Source: Liquidambar formosana (lineage: Eukaryota > Streptophyta > Magnoliopsida > Saxifragales > Altingiaceae). Taken from it: 64,000 nt of DNA. Numbering within the stretch: position 1 is the stretch's first letter; each line of letters opens with the position of its first letter. The stretch is from the NCBI GenBank assembly GCA_039720395.1, contig CM077820.1:11229338-11293337 (forward strand), read 5' to 3'. Below the pieces are notes generated by a model. The model was not told the DNA's origin. It worked only from the letters and a program-made list of their open reading frames with translations, and ran no database searches. This document shows, one piece after another, positions 11,509 through 23,369 of the stretch. Made by a program: the position numbers and the translations under genes.

Positions 11509-13040
11509 GATAATTATTTATGTGCATGTATATATTTTCTATATTTCTACTCAACATTTTGCTTAAAATCGATGATTTATTTCTTAATTGTGGCATTATA
11601 TCTTAGACGCCACTGTGAGATTTCGAGATTCAATAAAAAATTGGATATATACTTCTCCTTTTTTTTTTTTTTTTGCTAGGAATTAATACTTCTCATTCTT
11701 AAATTATATATGGTAGAATTAGCATATTAAATATTAAGTGGCCGGAAATTAAACAAACTAAAGCCATGATCTAACTTGGGAATTTTTTTTCTAGCATTTT
11801 TCTCCCTAGCCTGGACTTTCCTCCGTAATATTTGCATCTTTCTTCTTCCAAGAATGACCGACAGGAAGCTTATTGCGACATGTTGAATGGTTCATGGCAC
11901 TAAGCATGACAGCATTAAACTAGAAAGGGATATTGCCATTCTTTTTTATTTCCGCATTTTGATAATTGTGTTAGGTTATTTAATAGAAAAAAAAAAAAAC
12001 CCAGAAATCTAAACATGCAATTAATGGCAATGCTATACATTTCCCTCTCCCATTGCACATGAAAAATGATAGAGATTATATTATTGTAACACAATGGTCT
12101 GATCCACCATGATCACCACGTATGTTACATTAATATATCCTCTTTCAAAAAATTAATCAGCATCAGATATTTCTTTAATTTTTAAAGTGCCTCCACTTGA
12201 TTGAGCTAGAAATATTAAAAGCATCATGGAGGTATAAAGTCAATATTTTCGGATGGTGATCACCATTTAAGTTAGATCATTGGATGAGAAAGTCAAGCAT
12301 CATATCCATAATCCATTCATTTCCTTGCTAATGGGATCGGAAGTCAGTGGCTTGTTGTTCTTTGATCACCTCCGCTTGTTATTGTGAGTAATGTTACACA
12401 GATATGAACTGATATGGCTAATCACATTTTCTTTTTATTTTCAGACAAAATTTTTATCTTTTTACCATTAAGAAAATGCTACAAACACCAATCTTACTTA
12501 CTAATTAATTCTTTACACCAACTCATGTAATCAATAAATGAGATGGGTGTTATTGAGATAATTTTTTATTTTCTTCCTTTTAAGCAAGATGCTCATCACA
12601 ATGTAACCATTCGACGGTCACAGCTGTGATTAGTGGTCTTCCATTTTTAATGCATTAATACCACATCATTAATTACATGATCGATTTGTTTAAAGAATTA
12701 GTGCATATAACACTACTCCACAGAAAATAGATATGCCAAGGTATAGACTAATGTTGCCAGTACTTAATTTGAATAGATATGGATTTAGATGTGTGCATTA
12801 GGAATTAAGAATTCTCTCTCTCTCTCTCTCTCCATGTTTCCATGCATTCTTTAAGATTACTCTCTGCATTAGCAGTTATTACGTTACAGAAGGATATCAA
12901 TACTTATTTATACCCAAAGAAAAGTAAATACAACATTGGGACACAATTTTAATTCTTATCTAGCGCCTTTGTCATTTGCTTACTCTGTCATTCTCCCTAT
13001 TTTAAACAACCCAATTTGTCAACCCTTTCCCTCCCATTCT
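10030..13040. other. Intergenic DNA, no supported gene
   Basis: AT-rich. It holds a T15 run joined to G11 (10621-10646), a (TA)n/(CA)n microsatellite (about 11450-11509), poly(T) near 11661 and a (CT)n run near 12812. A minus-strand ORF of 85 codons (10220-10477) matches no family I recognise. The last few hundred bases presumably include the promoter of the pectinesterase gene at 13132. Confidence 0.6.
11450..11509. repeat. (TA)n-(CA)n microsatellite
   Basis: A nearly pure TA run of about 50 bp with one GAG interruption, passing into CACACACA. Confidence 0.9.
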
Positions 13041-13044
13041 TCCA

Positions 13045-13050
13045 TATAAA
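13045..13050 (+). promoter_or_regulatory. TATA box of pectinesterase gene 1
   Basis: TATAAA lies 82 bp before the ATG at 13132. Transcription would be expected to start about 13075-13082, which is after the first in-frame ATG (13066). This argues that 13132 is the real start. Confidence 0.55.
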
Positions 13051-13131
13051 CAAAACCCCTTCACAGTGATACGACCCTTGAAATCCTCGAGATCCAAATC
13101 CAAGAAAAAGAATAGATCCAAAAACACATTA

Positions 13132-16100
13132 ATGGCCACCCCAATCGGATTATTCCTAATCTTCATTTCCTTCTCTTTTACCTTCTCTACAGCTCAATCG
13201 AATAACGCCACCGGCGGCGACATCGACTGGTGGTGCAACACCACACCCCACCCCCAACCATGCAAGTACTTCATCAGCCACACCCCACCCTACGTGGTAC
13301 CCAAGCAAAAATCCGATTTTCGACAAAGGATGGTTCAAGTAGCCATGGAAAGAGCCATTCATGCACAGAGGCACGTACTCGAATTCGGCTCCAATTGCAC
13401 AAACAACCGGCAGAAATTTGCATGGGCCGATTGTTTGAAGCTCTACGACAACACTGTGCTCCAATTAAACCACACCCTCCAAGGCCTACAGCCCAATAGC
13501 AGTTGCACGGATTTTGATGTTCAAACGTGGCTCAGCACCGCCTTCACGAATATCCAAACGTGTCGAGCTGGCTCGGTGGACCTCAATGTGTCTGATTTCA
13601 TATTGCCTCTTGTGTCAACTAATGTGTCAGAGTTGATCAGCAATAGCTTGGCCATCAATGGGGTTTTGCTTGAGAAAGAAACGCACAGTGTGGGGTTCCC
13701 TAGTTGGGTTTCGGCCCACGAGAGGAAGCTGTTGCAGTCTTCGTCGTTGGCTTCGAAGGCGAAGCTTGTGGTGGATAAATATGGGTCGGGGAATTTTCGG
13801 ACCATTCAAGCGGCGATAAATGCAGCGGCGACGAGTACAGGCAGTGGGAGGTTTATCATTCATGTTAAGAGAGGTGTTTATTCGGAGAATATTGAGGTTG
13901 GCAATAACGTGAATAATATTTTACTGGTTGGTGATGGCATGAAATACACTATTGTCACCGGCAGCCGAAGTGTTGTAGGAGGTTACACCACCTACAGCTC
14001 CGCCACTGCTGGTACGATTGCTCTTTCTCTCATCACTCTCACTAATTTTTTTGCAATGATAGATACCCTACTTGAGAACACGTTGTACGAACTCATATAC
14101 CAAGCATGTGTCAAGAAAAATAGAGGGATGCTAATCATTTTGAGCTTTGCACCATTGCAAAAGAAAATGCTAGTCATCTGGGGCGGGGTCATAATTAGTC
14201 CTTTATTATTTTCTTTTATTTATTTATTTATTTATTTATTTATTTTTTTGTTTTGGGGGGGGTGGGGGAAGGGGTTCACAAACTTGATTTATAAATTAAA
14301 ATTCTAGTATTAATATTTTTACAAAGCAAGCCTAAGTAAACATTTTGCGATTATTGTAATTATATAAACAAATGCTGAGAACGAAACTTAACATAATCTA
14401 CAAACAAATTCAAATGAAATGTTCTTCTTCTTTTTTTTGCTAATAATTGTTTGAATTAATTTATGCGCGTTTTATTACACATTTCGATTTTGAGTCTGTA
14501 ATTGTGGCTTCTTCTAGATATAAACTAAACACTGCAAATGTTTTATTTTTCTTAGCTGTGGTTTCATAATTTATTACATATATGGTTACGTAAACTTAAC
14601 TATTCAAAGGCAAGATTTGAGTAAAATTACAGACAGAATAAGATTTGAGTGGATACTACACACGGAGAGTGCTGGGTCATATTTATCATTATTATAAGAA
14701 TTCCTTCGACTTATCAAAAGAAAAAGAAAAAAGAAAAAAGAATTCCTTCGAAATATATAGGAGGAGAAAACCTTAGAAGAGTAACTGGCCGGAAACATTT
14801 GGAAGAGGGGCATGGGATAATTACAAGGCTAGGGGGGCCATGGTGGGGGTTGTTTTTCTATTGGTTGCATTAATAAAATAATTTTGTACTGATAAAAATA
14901 TATATATAAATAATTGTGACTTTGATATAATATTTTAGTGCATACATAGCTATAATGGGAAATTCGGGGGACCATGGCTCCTTCTAGCGGCCCCCTCCCA
15001 CAGCCCCTGGCTCTGATGGTCATGTCATTTTGTATATATGAATTTAATCCTTTCTTTTAGCTTGGTTGCCTTCTTCATTTTTTTTTTGTCTTTCCACCAT
15101 TTTTTTTTTTTTTTTTTTGGGTGGGGGGGATTGGTTTACGTCAGGAAAGATTTCAAGTCGAAAATGCTAGTGTTTAAATTACTTGTTTATTGTTTAAGTG
15201 GCCAGTTCAACCCCATGTGTAATGTCAATAAAATTAATAATAACAATATAAGATAAAATTATGAAAAAAAAAATGAAAAATGAAAAAAAAAAACTATAGA
15301 AACCTTAAAAATAATATTTTCACGCGCATCCGCAAATGCTGCTTCTTAGCTCCTACTTCTAGAAGGCAAAAGTTTCGTAATTTCGACTTTGACCCCATTA
15401 TGTTGAATTGTTGACCACATATATGCTGCAACTTAATTGCGTGAAGTATCTATGCATGCAGATGGCTATAAATAAATTTTTTAAAAAAAAATTATGGTTA
15501 AATACTTAAATTACTCTCTTAAAACAATAAAATTGGAAAAAGTCGAACCGTTCAAAAACAACCATAATCCATCCAATCTATCAAGATCAATAGTCTAATT
15601 TGGTAGTTTATAGGTAAAACGTTTAGCCTTTTTTAATGTACATAATATCCTAAAGAAAAAAATATATATATATATCTGGCTCCTCACAGTAGAGGAGCAA
15701 CTCCTCATCCCTCCCACTTATATTACATTATGTGTAATATTTAATTTTAAAAAATATGGATATGTGGATATAGATACGTAAACACGTGAATACAAATATA
15801 TAAACACATAATCATATTCATTTGGATACATAAATAAATATATATATATATACACACATAGATGTATATCTACAATAACATAATATAAGGATATATGTAT
15901 ATAATCAATTTTCATTTATTTGTTATATACGTGGTATAATATGAATGGAAGGGAGGATCATTTGCTCCATCACTGTGAGGAGCAAAGTATTATCCAAAAA
16001 AAAATCATTACACTGTCCCTGAATCACTATGGCCTTTTTATGCCATGTTTTAATTCCCCCTCCTTACTACTATGACTAATTTTCTAAAATATGAATCTTA

Positions 16101-16796
16101 GGCATCGATGGCTTTGGCTTCATGGCCGTCGGCATCACATTCCGCAACACAGCCGGTCCCCAAAACGGCCAAGCAGTTGCCCTCCGGTCCAGCTCCGATC
16201 TCTCCGTCTTCTATCGCTGCGCCTTCCAAGGATACCAAGACACACTCATGGTCCTTTCGCAGCGACAATTCTACAAAGCATGCTACATCTATGGCACCAT
16301 AGACTTCATTTTTGGCAATGCAGCCGTAGTTTTCCAAAACTGTATGATCTACGCAAGAAGACCCTTGCAAGGACAAGCCAATGTGATCACAGCTCAAGGC
16401 CGAGGTGACCCAAATCAAAACACTGCCATTTCAATCCATAATTCGCGCATTTTGGCTGCACCAGACCTAAAGCCAGTGGTTAAGGCATTTAAAACGTACT
16501 TGGGACGGCCATGGCAGCAATATTCGCGGACCGTAATACTAAAAACGTACATGGATAGCTTGGTGCACCCAATGGGATGGTCGGCATGGGATAATACTAA
16601 TGTTGGTCTTGATACTTTGTATTATGGGGAGTACAAGAATTTTGGGCCTGGTTCTTCGACTAGATGGCGAGTGAGGTGGCGTGGTTATCATGTTATTACT
16701 AGCTCGACTGTGGCATCACAGTTCACCGTTGGAAGCCTTATAGCCGGCCAGTCATGGTTGCCGGCCACTGGGGTACCGTTTACTTCTGGGCTCTGA
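13132..16796 (+). CDS. Pectinesterase/pectinesterase inhibitor (PME gene 1)
   Basis: Two exons: 13132-14011 and 16102-16796, GT-AG, phase 1, giving 524 residues. PME hydrolyses methyl esters of homogalacturonan in the cell wall. A hydrophobic signal peptide (residues about 5-22) leads to the PMEI domain (about 30-185, with four or more conserved Cys). The RKLL processing motif is at residue 198. The catalytic domain follows with GVYSENI, QAVAL, YQDTL, DFIFGNA and LGRPW, so both catalytic Asp and the Arg/Trp of LGRPW are present. Length is usual for type-II PME. The start was chosen by alignment with the two paralogues (ATG GC(C/A) AC) and by the TATA position; an earlier in-frame ATG (13066) would add a basic 22-residue leader. 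It appears functional and is the most diverged of the three. Confidence 0.92.
14710..14738 (+). mobile_element. Minute 5'-truncated LINE insertion
   Basis: A 29-bp insert starting CTTATCAAAAG and continuing A-rich, flanked by perfect 13-bp direct repeats AGAATTCCTTCGA (14697-14709 and 14739-14751). An A-rich insert with a 13-bp TSD is the footprint of target-primed reverse transcription, and CTTATCAAAA resembles the 3' terminus of plant L1 elements. Confidence 0.7.
15679..15983. mobile_element. MITE-like element in the intron of PME gene 1
   Basis: Terminal inverted repeats begin GCTCCTCACAGT on the left, and the complement ACTGTGAGGAGC closes the right end. The similarity continues inward for about 30 bp through GGAGCAA and a CCTCCC block. 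The interior is AT-rich with TA/CA simple repeats and no coding sequence. A TSD is not clear. Confidence 0.65.
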
Positions 16797-17453
16797 TTTA
16801 TTTCATATATATGGTGCGATGTTTATTGGATTTATTTGTTGATTATTGTTATGTGCATTTCAATATTGTATTGAAATGAATATTAAAAAACCAATATGAT
16901 TTATTTTTTTTATTATTTTTTTTTTCTACTCGATATGCATGGTTTTGTGCTTGGGGGAAAATACAAAGTTATGCGAAGATCATGCAATTGACAGTGATGA
17001 TCAAAGCCAAAAATGCACTTAGATGTTAAGGTTTCTCATCACTAAACACAATTTAATGGTGGAGGCTATATTAGGGGTATGAAAAATGCTAGGGCCAGTT
17101 GCTAGCTACCTAGTGTCGATTAGTTGCACCACTGTCCCCATGGATATGGACGTGTGCCCAATTTTAATTAGGAGGACTGTCGTGATATTGTGGATCCTGT
17201 ATTTTTAAAAAGATACATGAATTTGTGCTTTCAAGTTGGACATGGGTAGTGTCGATGAGGAGAGCGCCTATACTTTTAAAAAGAAGAGATATCACTTTGG
17301 ACTACAAGGCTGGTGCTTATATGCAACATTATTCATTTTTTTTTTGTGGTCACACAAAATGATAGGCAAAAGACTCATATACATGACTATAATAATTTTC
17401 GAGTACCAAAATTGGATGTCTATTTTTTCTTTCTTTTTCTTTTTTGTCAAACA
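16797..17453. other. 3' flank of PME gene 1
   Basis: The 3' UTR and downstream DNA. An AATATTAAAA-type poly(A) context occurs near 16880, but no terminator can be fixed. No gene is seen. Confidence 0.5.
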
Positions 17454-18290
17454 ATAGAAGAATACAAACCCATGCATGCACTCACACAGAGTTGAAACCA
17501 AAATTTTCGAAAACCCTATACTGCTTTCGAGATGAAATATACCATTAAATCCAAATATCATTGACGAATTAGATGTCTGTTTTAAGTTGAGTTTACCTAG
17601 CATGCCGGTTTCTGTTAAATTTAGCAATAGTGGACACCCAAACATGGAAAAATGAGACTGACACATGGGCCACCCACGTTTCTACAGACACATCCCTGAA
17701 TTTAAATGGGGGTGTCCATTGCTGTTTTTTAAGTTTTATTATTGCTTTGCAATGGACCTACACACTTTTAGTAATGACGGACTTTCTTGAAAGTGTTTTC
17801 TTTTAAATTTTTATTATTCTTTTGGATTATCACTCCAATGAAATTTTTATTCTTTCCTATTGAAGAAATTTGACATATGTCTTCTATCAATCCGAATTTT
17901 TTTTTTCCCTTGTGGCAGTCAATACGCAGTCATGTTATCCCAAAACTAATTATTAATTCTAATTTTATTCAATGTTTTTGCTAGTGATTAGTGAAATAAA
18001 ATATTAAACCAAACAAGGAAAAAAAATATAAGAGAAAAAATTCCGGAAAAGGAAATAGCAAAATGAGGATCATATACAGCTAGGCTAGCTAGAATCCATC
18101 TGGACCATTTCCCACCCAAAATACATCCATTTAATATTGGGCCGAAGGGCACCCCAATAGAAACTAAGACCATTATTATTTCTTTACAGTAGCGAATGTA
18201 CAACATGGCAAAAGTTATGTACAAGGAAAACTAGATCAGGCAATGGGGTGCACATGAGTTGGGTCTGGGCCACTATATATGTTACATCAA

Positions 18291-18299
18291 TATAGCCCA
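18291..18299. other. Empty target site for the MITE at 27320
   Basis: TATAGCCCA, between GTTACATCAA and TGAAGCC, is the uninterrupted paralogue of the TSD flanking the MITE in block B. Confidence 0.75.
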
Positions 18300-19075
18300 T
18301 GAAGCCTGAGCACAAGAATTCTTTACTGTTTTAGGCCCAACCAATTAATTATCTCTGGATTTTTCGCAATCGAATGACAGACTACCGGATCCACTGCCTC
18401 TCCCCACTTCTTTCAAACTCAAATGAGCTCTAAGAGCAAGGTAAAAGGTAAGTTTAGGATAAGTTAGGAGTTTAAACACCTTGAATTGTAATGAAAGAAA
18501 AAAAAAATTGAATAGAAAAAGAGCTCCAAGCGCGTGAATCGCATCACATGTAAGAGAGGCTGTAAAAGTGACTATCTATCTTACTTCCCCTAGATTTTCT
18601 TGGTTTCCTCATACTTTCCCTTTGTTAGTACATAGCAATAATTTTTTGTGCCTATCTTATACCCTTAGATTTTCATCATTTGCTCAATCATTTTCCCTTT
18701 CTTAGTACAGACTTTAGAGCAATAATAATATTTGATGTCACAATCTGGATGAAATCTCTCTTCCTTTTATAATGGGGAGGTTAGGCATTGATACTTGACC
18801 CTTATAAAAGGGGAGTGCTACATCCACTGAATGGATTCATCGAGTAATGTGGCAAGCACTTTTTCGATCGCAATCCAATGGATCAACTTTTTTTGTTAAA
18901 AACAATCGTGCCATCGACACCTCGTACGCAAAACCGATATATAAACGTGCATTCTTAGTTGACATAGCATTTTCGCTTATAGAATGGGTAAATCTACTAT
19001 GTAAGGTTTTGTGTTCTATCGCTTTACGAAATAAAAAGACCTAAAAAAAAATGGGAAAGGAAAATGAGAGAAGGT

Positions 19076-19093
19076 GGGGGGGGGGGGGGGGGG
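19076..19093. repeat. Poly(G) tract, 18 bases
   Basis: Pure G run after AGAAGGT. Block B has no equivalent at the matching place. Confidence 0.9.
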
Positions 19094-19202
19094 AATAATG
19101 AAAAACACAATAATTGAATTGTTGAATGTAAATATGGGTCTTGAGATACATGGGCTTCATATCTCCGCACGGTGGCCTTGATACTTCACTTCCCAGAGAA
19201 TA

Positions 19203-19596
19203 GGAGGCTTCTATTGGCACCCAAAGACTTACTTTTCATTTCTCACTTATTTTATATTTTAAAATTTTATGAAAAATATATAAGGTTTTCATAAAAACTG
19301 ATCATGCTATTTATTAGAAAACATCATTTTGAACAACTTTTTAGAATAAATTTTTTACAAAATCTATTGTTTAAGTGGATATTTTAGACATTTATGAAGC
19401 GAAGACTATAAAGGACAAAAAAATTATACTTAAACAATAGATTTTTGAAAAACTTTCTTCCAAAAAGTTGTTCAAAACGATGTTTTCTAATAGAATATTT
19501 GATAAGTTTTTATAAAAATCTTCTATATTTTTTATAAAACCTTAAGCAAGTCTTGGGGTGCCAATAGAGCCCCCCCCCCCCCCCCCCCCCTCTTCC
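19203..19596. mobile_element. MULE-like MITE, copy 1 (block A)
   Basis: A long foldback: the left half (CTATTGGCACCC, then CATCATTTTGAACAACTTTT) is the inverse of the right half (AAAAAGTTGTTCAAAACGATG, then GGGGTGCCAATAG). The likely TSD is CAGAGAATA (19194-19202) against ATGAGAACA (19597-19605), 6 of 9 matching. The same site is occupied in block B (28496-28892). The right end carries a run of 21 C. There is no coding sequence. Confidence 0.7.
19570..19590. repeat. Poly(C) tract, 21 bases
   Basis: Pure C run at the right end of the MITE 19203-19596. The related copies at 27320 and 28496 lack it. Confidence 0.9.
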
Positions 19597-19832
19597 ATGA
19601 GAACATTAGCTAAAATTGTCAGGCGCGCATGGCCCATGATTTGTATATCCTCATAAGCAAGAAAATGTGTTTTTTTTTTTCCTTTTTCTTTTTCGGGTAA
19701 GTAAGAGAATGTGTTTTTGAATCCTAAGAATCACTTTCATTTAATCTTGTGTTCTGCTTTTAAGAAATCAAAACCCTTAATTAATTGATGGTTTGATGGT
19801 CGTTTCGAAGCTTTTACCCAATAGATTAGGGT

Positions 19833-21216
19833 TGTTAGCCCAGGTGTACAATCCTAGAGGGGGGTGAATAGGATATTAAGGCTACAGGAATTAATATAAT
19901 CTCAAAACAAATATTGCTATTTAAACAATAATTCTCAACAATAAGCAATAAAAGCAATAAAGAGATAGAGAATGAGAGATTGTAAATAGTGTTTTAACGA
20001 GATTCGGCCTCCACGCCGACGTCCTCGCCTTAAGAGTTCTGCTTGAGGATTCAATCCACTATGCCAATCTACTTACGGGTGTAGATCAAACCTTTACACA
20101 ATCTTTTTGTGGGTAGAGATCAAACCTTTCATCAATCTACTTCCGGGTGTAGATCAAACCTAACTAATCTCCTTTATAGGTAGAGATTACACCCTTACAA
20201 CCCTTTGAATTCAATGAATTGAGTTTGTTTTTGTGTAAGAGAGACTCTCTCAAAGAGTAGATACACAAAAATTACAGCACACTCAACTATTAATTGAATT
20301 TCAATGAATGCTCACAAAAGAATTAAGGCTTTGTAATCAATAATCTTGTTTTCTAATCAATCAACATATCAAATGAGTTTTAGAACTCATATTTATAGGC
20401 TCTTGGTCTTAACAGACCTTAGAGACAAGGTCCAGACAAAAATATGACCGTTAGAGCACTTTTCAGACCAAAAAGGGACTTTTGGAAACTAGTAGTTAGA
20501 ACCTTTCCCGAGGATTTCAGCCAGCTGAAATATATTTTCAGCCGTTTGAAACTTCCTTTTTCAGCCGTCTGAAAGAGGCTGCTGAAAATTCCAGAGAACA
20601 TGTAATCTAGGGTCTCAAGCCTTGGACTTTTAGCTGTCTGAGAATTAGCTTTCAACTGGCTCAAAGTGATTTTCAACCGGCTTAAAAAGCCGTCTGAAAA
20701 TTCCAGATAGTTGAATTTGTAGGCATCCAATTTTCAACTTGTTGAAACATTTCAACTTGTTGAAATGGTATTTTTAGCCGTTTGAAAAAGCTTTTCAGTC
20801 GTTTGAAAATACAAGATTTCATATTAAGAAGTATATCAATTATGCTCAAAGTCTAGGTGATTCAATGGTTCATTTTAGGCCTTAAACTTAACAAGTTAAT
20901 CATGATTTTTAAGCCCTTGATATTCGAGTGAACAATGATTGAAATTAATCTTACATTAAATCCTATCATTCTGACATCTTGACTTGATTCTTCACTTGAT
21001 AATCACTTGATTGTTGGATTAAATCTTGCATATGGCTTCCTTGCTTTGGATATGCTTTTGAGTTCTATTGCAATTTGATTCATGATTCTTAAAACGTGCA
21101 TTTGCCTTTGATACCTGTCTATGATGACACTAGCTTGATTGCTCATTAGATACATATCATCATCTTATGTATTGTTATTATCAAAATCAATGGGATAAAA
21201 ACCATTTAGGCCAACA
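19833..21216. mobile_element. Solo LTR, about 1.38 kb, with 5-bp TSD
   Basis: It begins TGTTAGCCCAGG and ends TTAGGCCAACA (TG...CA), flanked by perfect AGGGT duplications (19828-19832 and 21217-21221). Block B has the uninterrupted equivalent (ATTAGAGTTTTCTTG, about 30114-30128). The words CCTAGAGGGGGGTGAATAGG near the start and TTCGGCCTCCACGCCGACGT resemble LTRs of large plant Ty1/copia (SIRE/Maximus-type) elements; that assignment is from memory. Repeated TTTCAGCCGT(C/T)TGAAA words occur inside (20500-20810). No internal region is present, so it is a solo LTR, probably left by LTR-LTR recombination. Confidence 0.8.
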
Positions 21217-21221
21217 AGGGT

Positions 21222-21512
21222 TTTCTTGTTGCTCTTTTTTTAATTTTCTCAAGATTCAAAAGTAGAAGTTTGCATTTATTTGTAAGCATATAATAATGTA
21301 AACACAATTTCATAAAAGGATAATTATAGAAATTACAGTAGAATAACAGAAAGTGTGTTTACATTATAGAAGGAAGAATCATAAACAAAAACTAAAGGAC
21401 TGCATGCAGCAAATAAAATAAAACGTAAGGAAATTACTGGAATTACACTACTCCCACAATTTAGGGAGAGGTTCCACCATTTTGGAGAGGTTCCTTCCTC
21501 CTTTCGAAATCC

Positions 21513-21563
<51 letters not shown>

Positions 21564-21730
21564 GCGATCCTATCAGCACGTGTTGATATAAGTTACATCA
21601 GCATTATGCATTGGGGGTTGTACCCCTTGCATTGATTCAATATACCTCACATCCCACTAATGCATAAGGTACAACTCCCAATGCAGGTTTTGATATAACT
21701 TATATCAGCACGTGCTTACCTGATCATCAT

Positions 21731-21775
<45 letters not shown>

Positions 21776-22410
21776 CAAAGAAGAATATGGTAGAGGGTAA
21801 GAAGAGGAGGAGCGTTTTGGGTTGGGTTTTAACTTTTGAAAGGGATTTTAGAGTACCTCAGTAATGCGAATATCAACAGGTGCAATGATTAATTTATCTG
21901 TAGACCGTAGTTGTGGCTTCGGATAATGAAAATAACAATAGGTGCAGATGTAACGGTTCGAAAAAATAAAATAATGCCCAATGAAATGTCAGTTAGATTA
22001 TTATGATCCAAATAACTTGTCTTTTAATGAAAAATTTAAAGCATTTTTAAGAATATATAAGGCAACCAAATCTTGTTAATTTCCACTGCCAATTCATAAT
22101 GTTAATGACCTACATAGTAGGAAATTAATCTTCTTATGGTAATTGTAACAGGTGGGTTCCCATTCATTATTTTAGAAAATTTTCTAATTTAATATGGAGT
22201 AACAGCTGAGTTTATTTTAGGTTCTTATGCCGTTGGGTTGCCATAGTGATAATAAATCTAAATTTACTTTGCAATGAAATATATGAGATTGTAACTGTTG
22301 GGACATGAAAAAAAAAAAGAAAGAAAAAAAAAAAACTCATGAATCCATATGACATGGCTTCATATGTGACTTCCTAGGACAAGGAAGCTATCCACCTTCA
22401 TGCCACGTGG
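21222..22410. other. Intergenic, with a foldback element between (TA)n runs
   Basis: After the end of block A homology (about 21300) I see no gene. (TA)n runs lie at 21516-21560 and 21733-21773 around a foldback element. Confidence 0.6.
21561..21732. mobile_element. Foldback MITE inside a (TA)n tract
   Basis: Left arm ATCAGCACGTGTTGATATAAG ... GCATTGGGGGTTGTACC; right arm GGTACAACTCCCAATGC ... CTTATATCAGCACGTGCT. The arms pair over about 60 bp around a short AT-rich loop. Both sides are (TA)n, which hides any TA target duplication. A related element is at 56171-56351 and a half copy near 30888-30935. Confidence 0.7.
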
Positions 22411-23292
22411 AGAGGTGCGTGCATGCATGCCCTAAGTTGTTACATGATTACATCACTAATAGAGGGTTGACAATGACCAAATGTACATTATATTGTAGAT
22501 ATTGTTTTTGAGTGACATGCACATGATAGAAATGGACAAAGTTTTTTATTCTCTCCTTCTTTATTCTTATTTTATTATTCTTTTAGTGCTATATAAAACA
22601 CTCTTGGTACGGTACCCATGTAGTACCAAGCTCACATCAATAAAAAATATAGTTTTTAAATAAATTGAGAGAATTTTATTCCATAGGCATAATACCGTAT
22701 AAGGTGCAGCGCATAAAATGCTATATATAACATTTCCTTTTTGTGTATGTATGGGGTGGTTCAATGATAAAATGCTTTTAACTCCCCTTCATGTCACAGG
22801 TCCAAACCACTATCCTACCAAGGCTTTAACAAATAGGACATATATAATATATATACTAGCATCCAGCCATGGATCTAGATACCCGAAAAGGGAAAAGAAA
22901 AAATTGTCCTCTTCCAACTAAACTTAATTGATTATTGCATTGAAAATTCATGCAATTGTTGGTCAACAAAATACCTCTTCTACACATACACATTATATAT
23001 ACCATGCCGGCCATAATGGGTTATAATATATATTACATTCCTCATACCGTCATATGTTTACATAAAGTGATAAAGTATATCATACTTCACAAATGAATAT
23101 TGAGACAACACCCAACGGTTGAATATCTCGGTCTTCCCTTATTTTCCAAATGAGTGACGCACAATTTTATCCTTCCAAATACTCTTAGTCAAACAAAGTG
23201 TAGGACAAAAGTGCGTAGTAACGTAGCATTATCCGTTGCAATATTTTCTAATTACTTCATGCCGTTTCCCGTCAAGCCTACCATCATTCTCC
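22411..23292 (+). promoter_or_regulatory. Upstream region of PME gene 2
   Basis: Homologous to 33354-34017 before gene 3. It holds a tRNA-like SINE relic around 22750-22830, with a B-box-like AGGTCCAAACC. No other gene is seen. An ORF opening at 23154 extends into it, but the paralogues do not support translation from there. Confidence 0.55.
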
Positions 23293-23300
23293 TTTATGAA
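23293..23300 (+). promoter_or_regulatory. Degenerate TATA box of PME gene 2
   Basis: TTTATGAA stands where gene 3 has TATATAAA, within otherwise matching sequence (CC...GACACCCTCCTACTGCC). Two changes break the core, so transcription may be weaker or start elsewhere. Confidence 0.55.
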
Positions 23301-23369
23301 GACACCCTCCTACTGCCACTTCCATTACAACCTAGGAACCAACCCAAAGAAGAAAAAAAAATCCCATTA

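Larger units (their letters stand above)
14012..16101 (+). other. Intron of PME gene 1 (2090 bp)
   Basis: Donor G|GTACGA, acceptor CTTAG|GC. It is about twice the length of the introns of genes 2 and 3. The extra length includes a short LINE scar (14710-14738), T-G runs at 14247-14276 and 15101-15130, and a MITE (15679-15983). The ATTT repeats near 14220 are a simple repeat. Confidence 0.85.
17454..21300. repeat. Duplicated downstream block A (pairs with 26219-30180)
   Basis: From the shared words CACACAGAGTTGAAACCAAA onward, the 3' flanks of PME genes 1 and 2 can be read side by side with many identical stretches, for example AGCGAATGTACA, GTGCACATGAGTTGGG and TTTGTATATCCTCATAAGC. The blocks differ mainly by insertions. 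Block A alone has the solo LTR; block B alone has the SINE, one MITE and the MULE-like element. No gene is seen in either block. Confidence 0.8.

Noticed and set aside
13066..13131. Upstream in-frame ATG giving a 22-residue basic leader on PME gene 1
   Set aside because: The TATA box at 13045 would place the transcription start after this ATG, and the paralogues align with the ATG at 13132.
16098..16418. Antisense ORF opposite PME exon 2 (also opposite exon 2 of genes 2 and 3)
   Set aside because: Shadow of the real coding frame produced by conserved codon pattern on the other strand.
20500..20810. Repeated TTTCAGCCGTTTGAAA words as a CRISPR-like or regulatory array
   Set aside because: Spacing is irregular and the words lie inside the solo LTR; they are part of the retroelement.
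23154..23369. 72-codon N-terminal extension of PME gene 2
   Set aside because: It covers the promoter region, is not conserved in gene 3, and the signal peptide starts at 23370.
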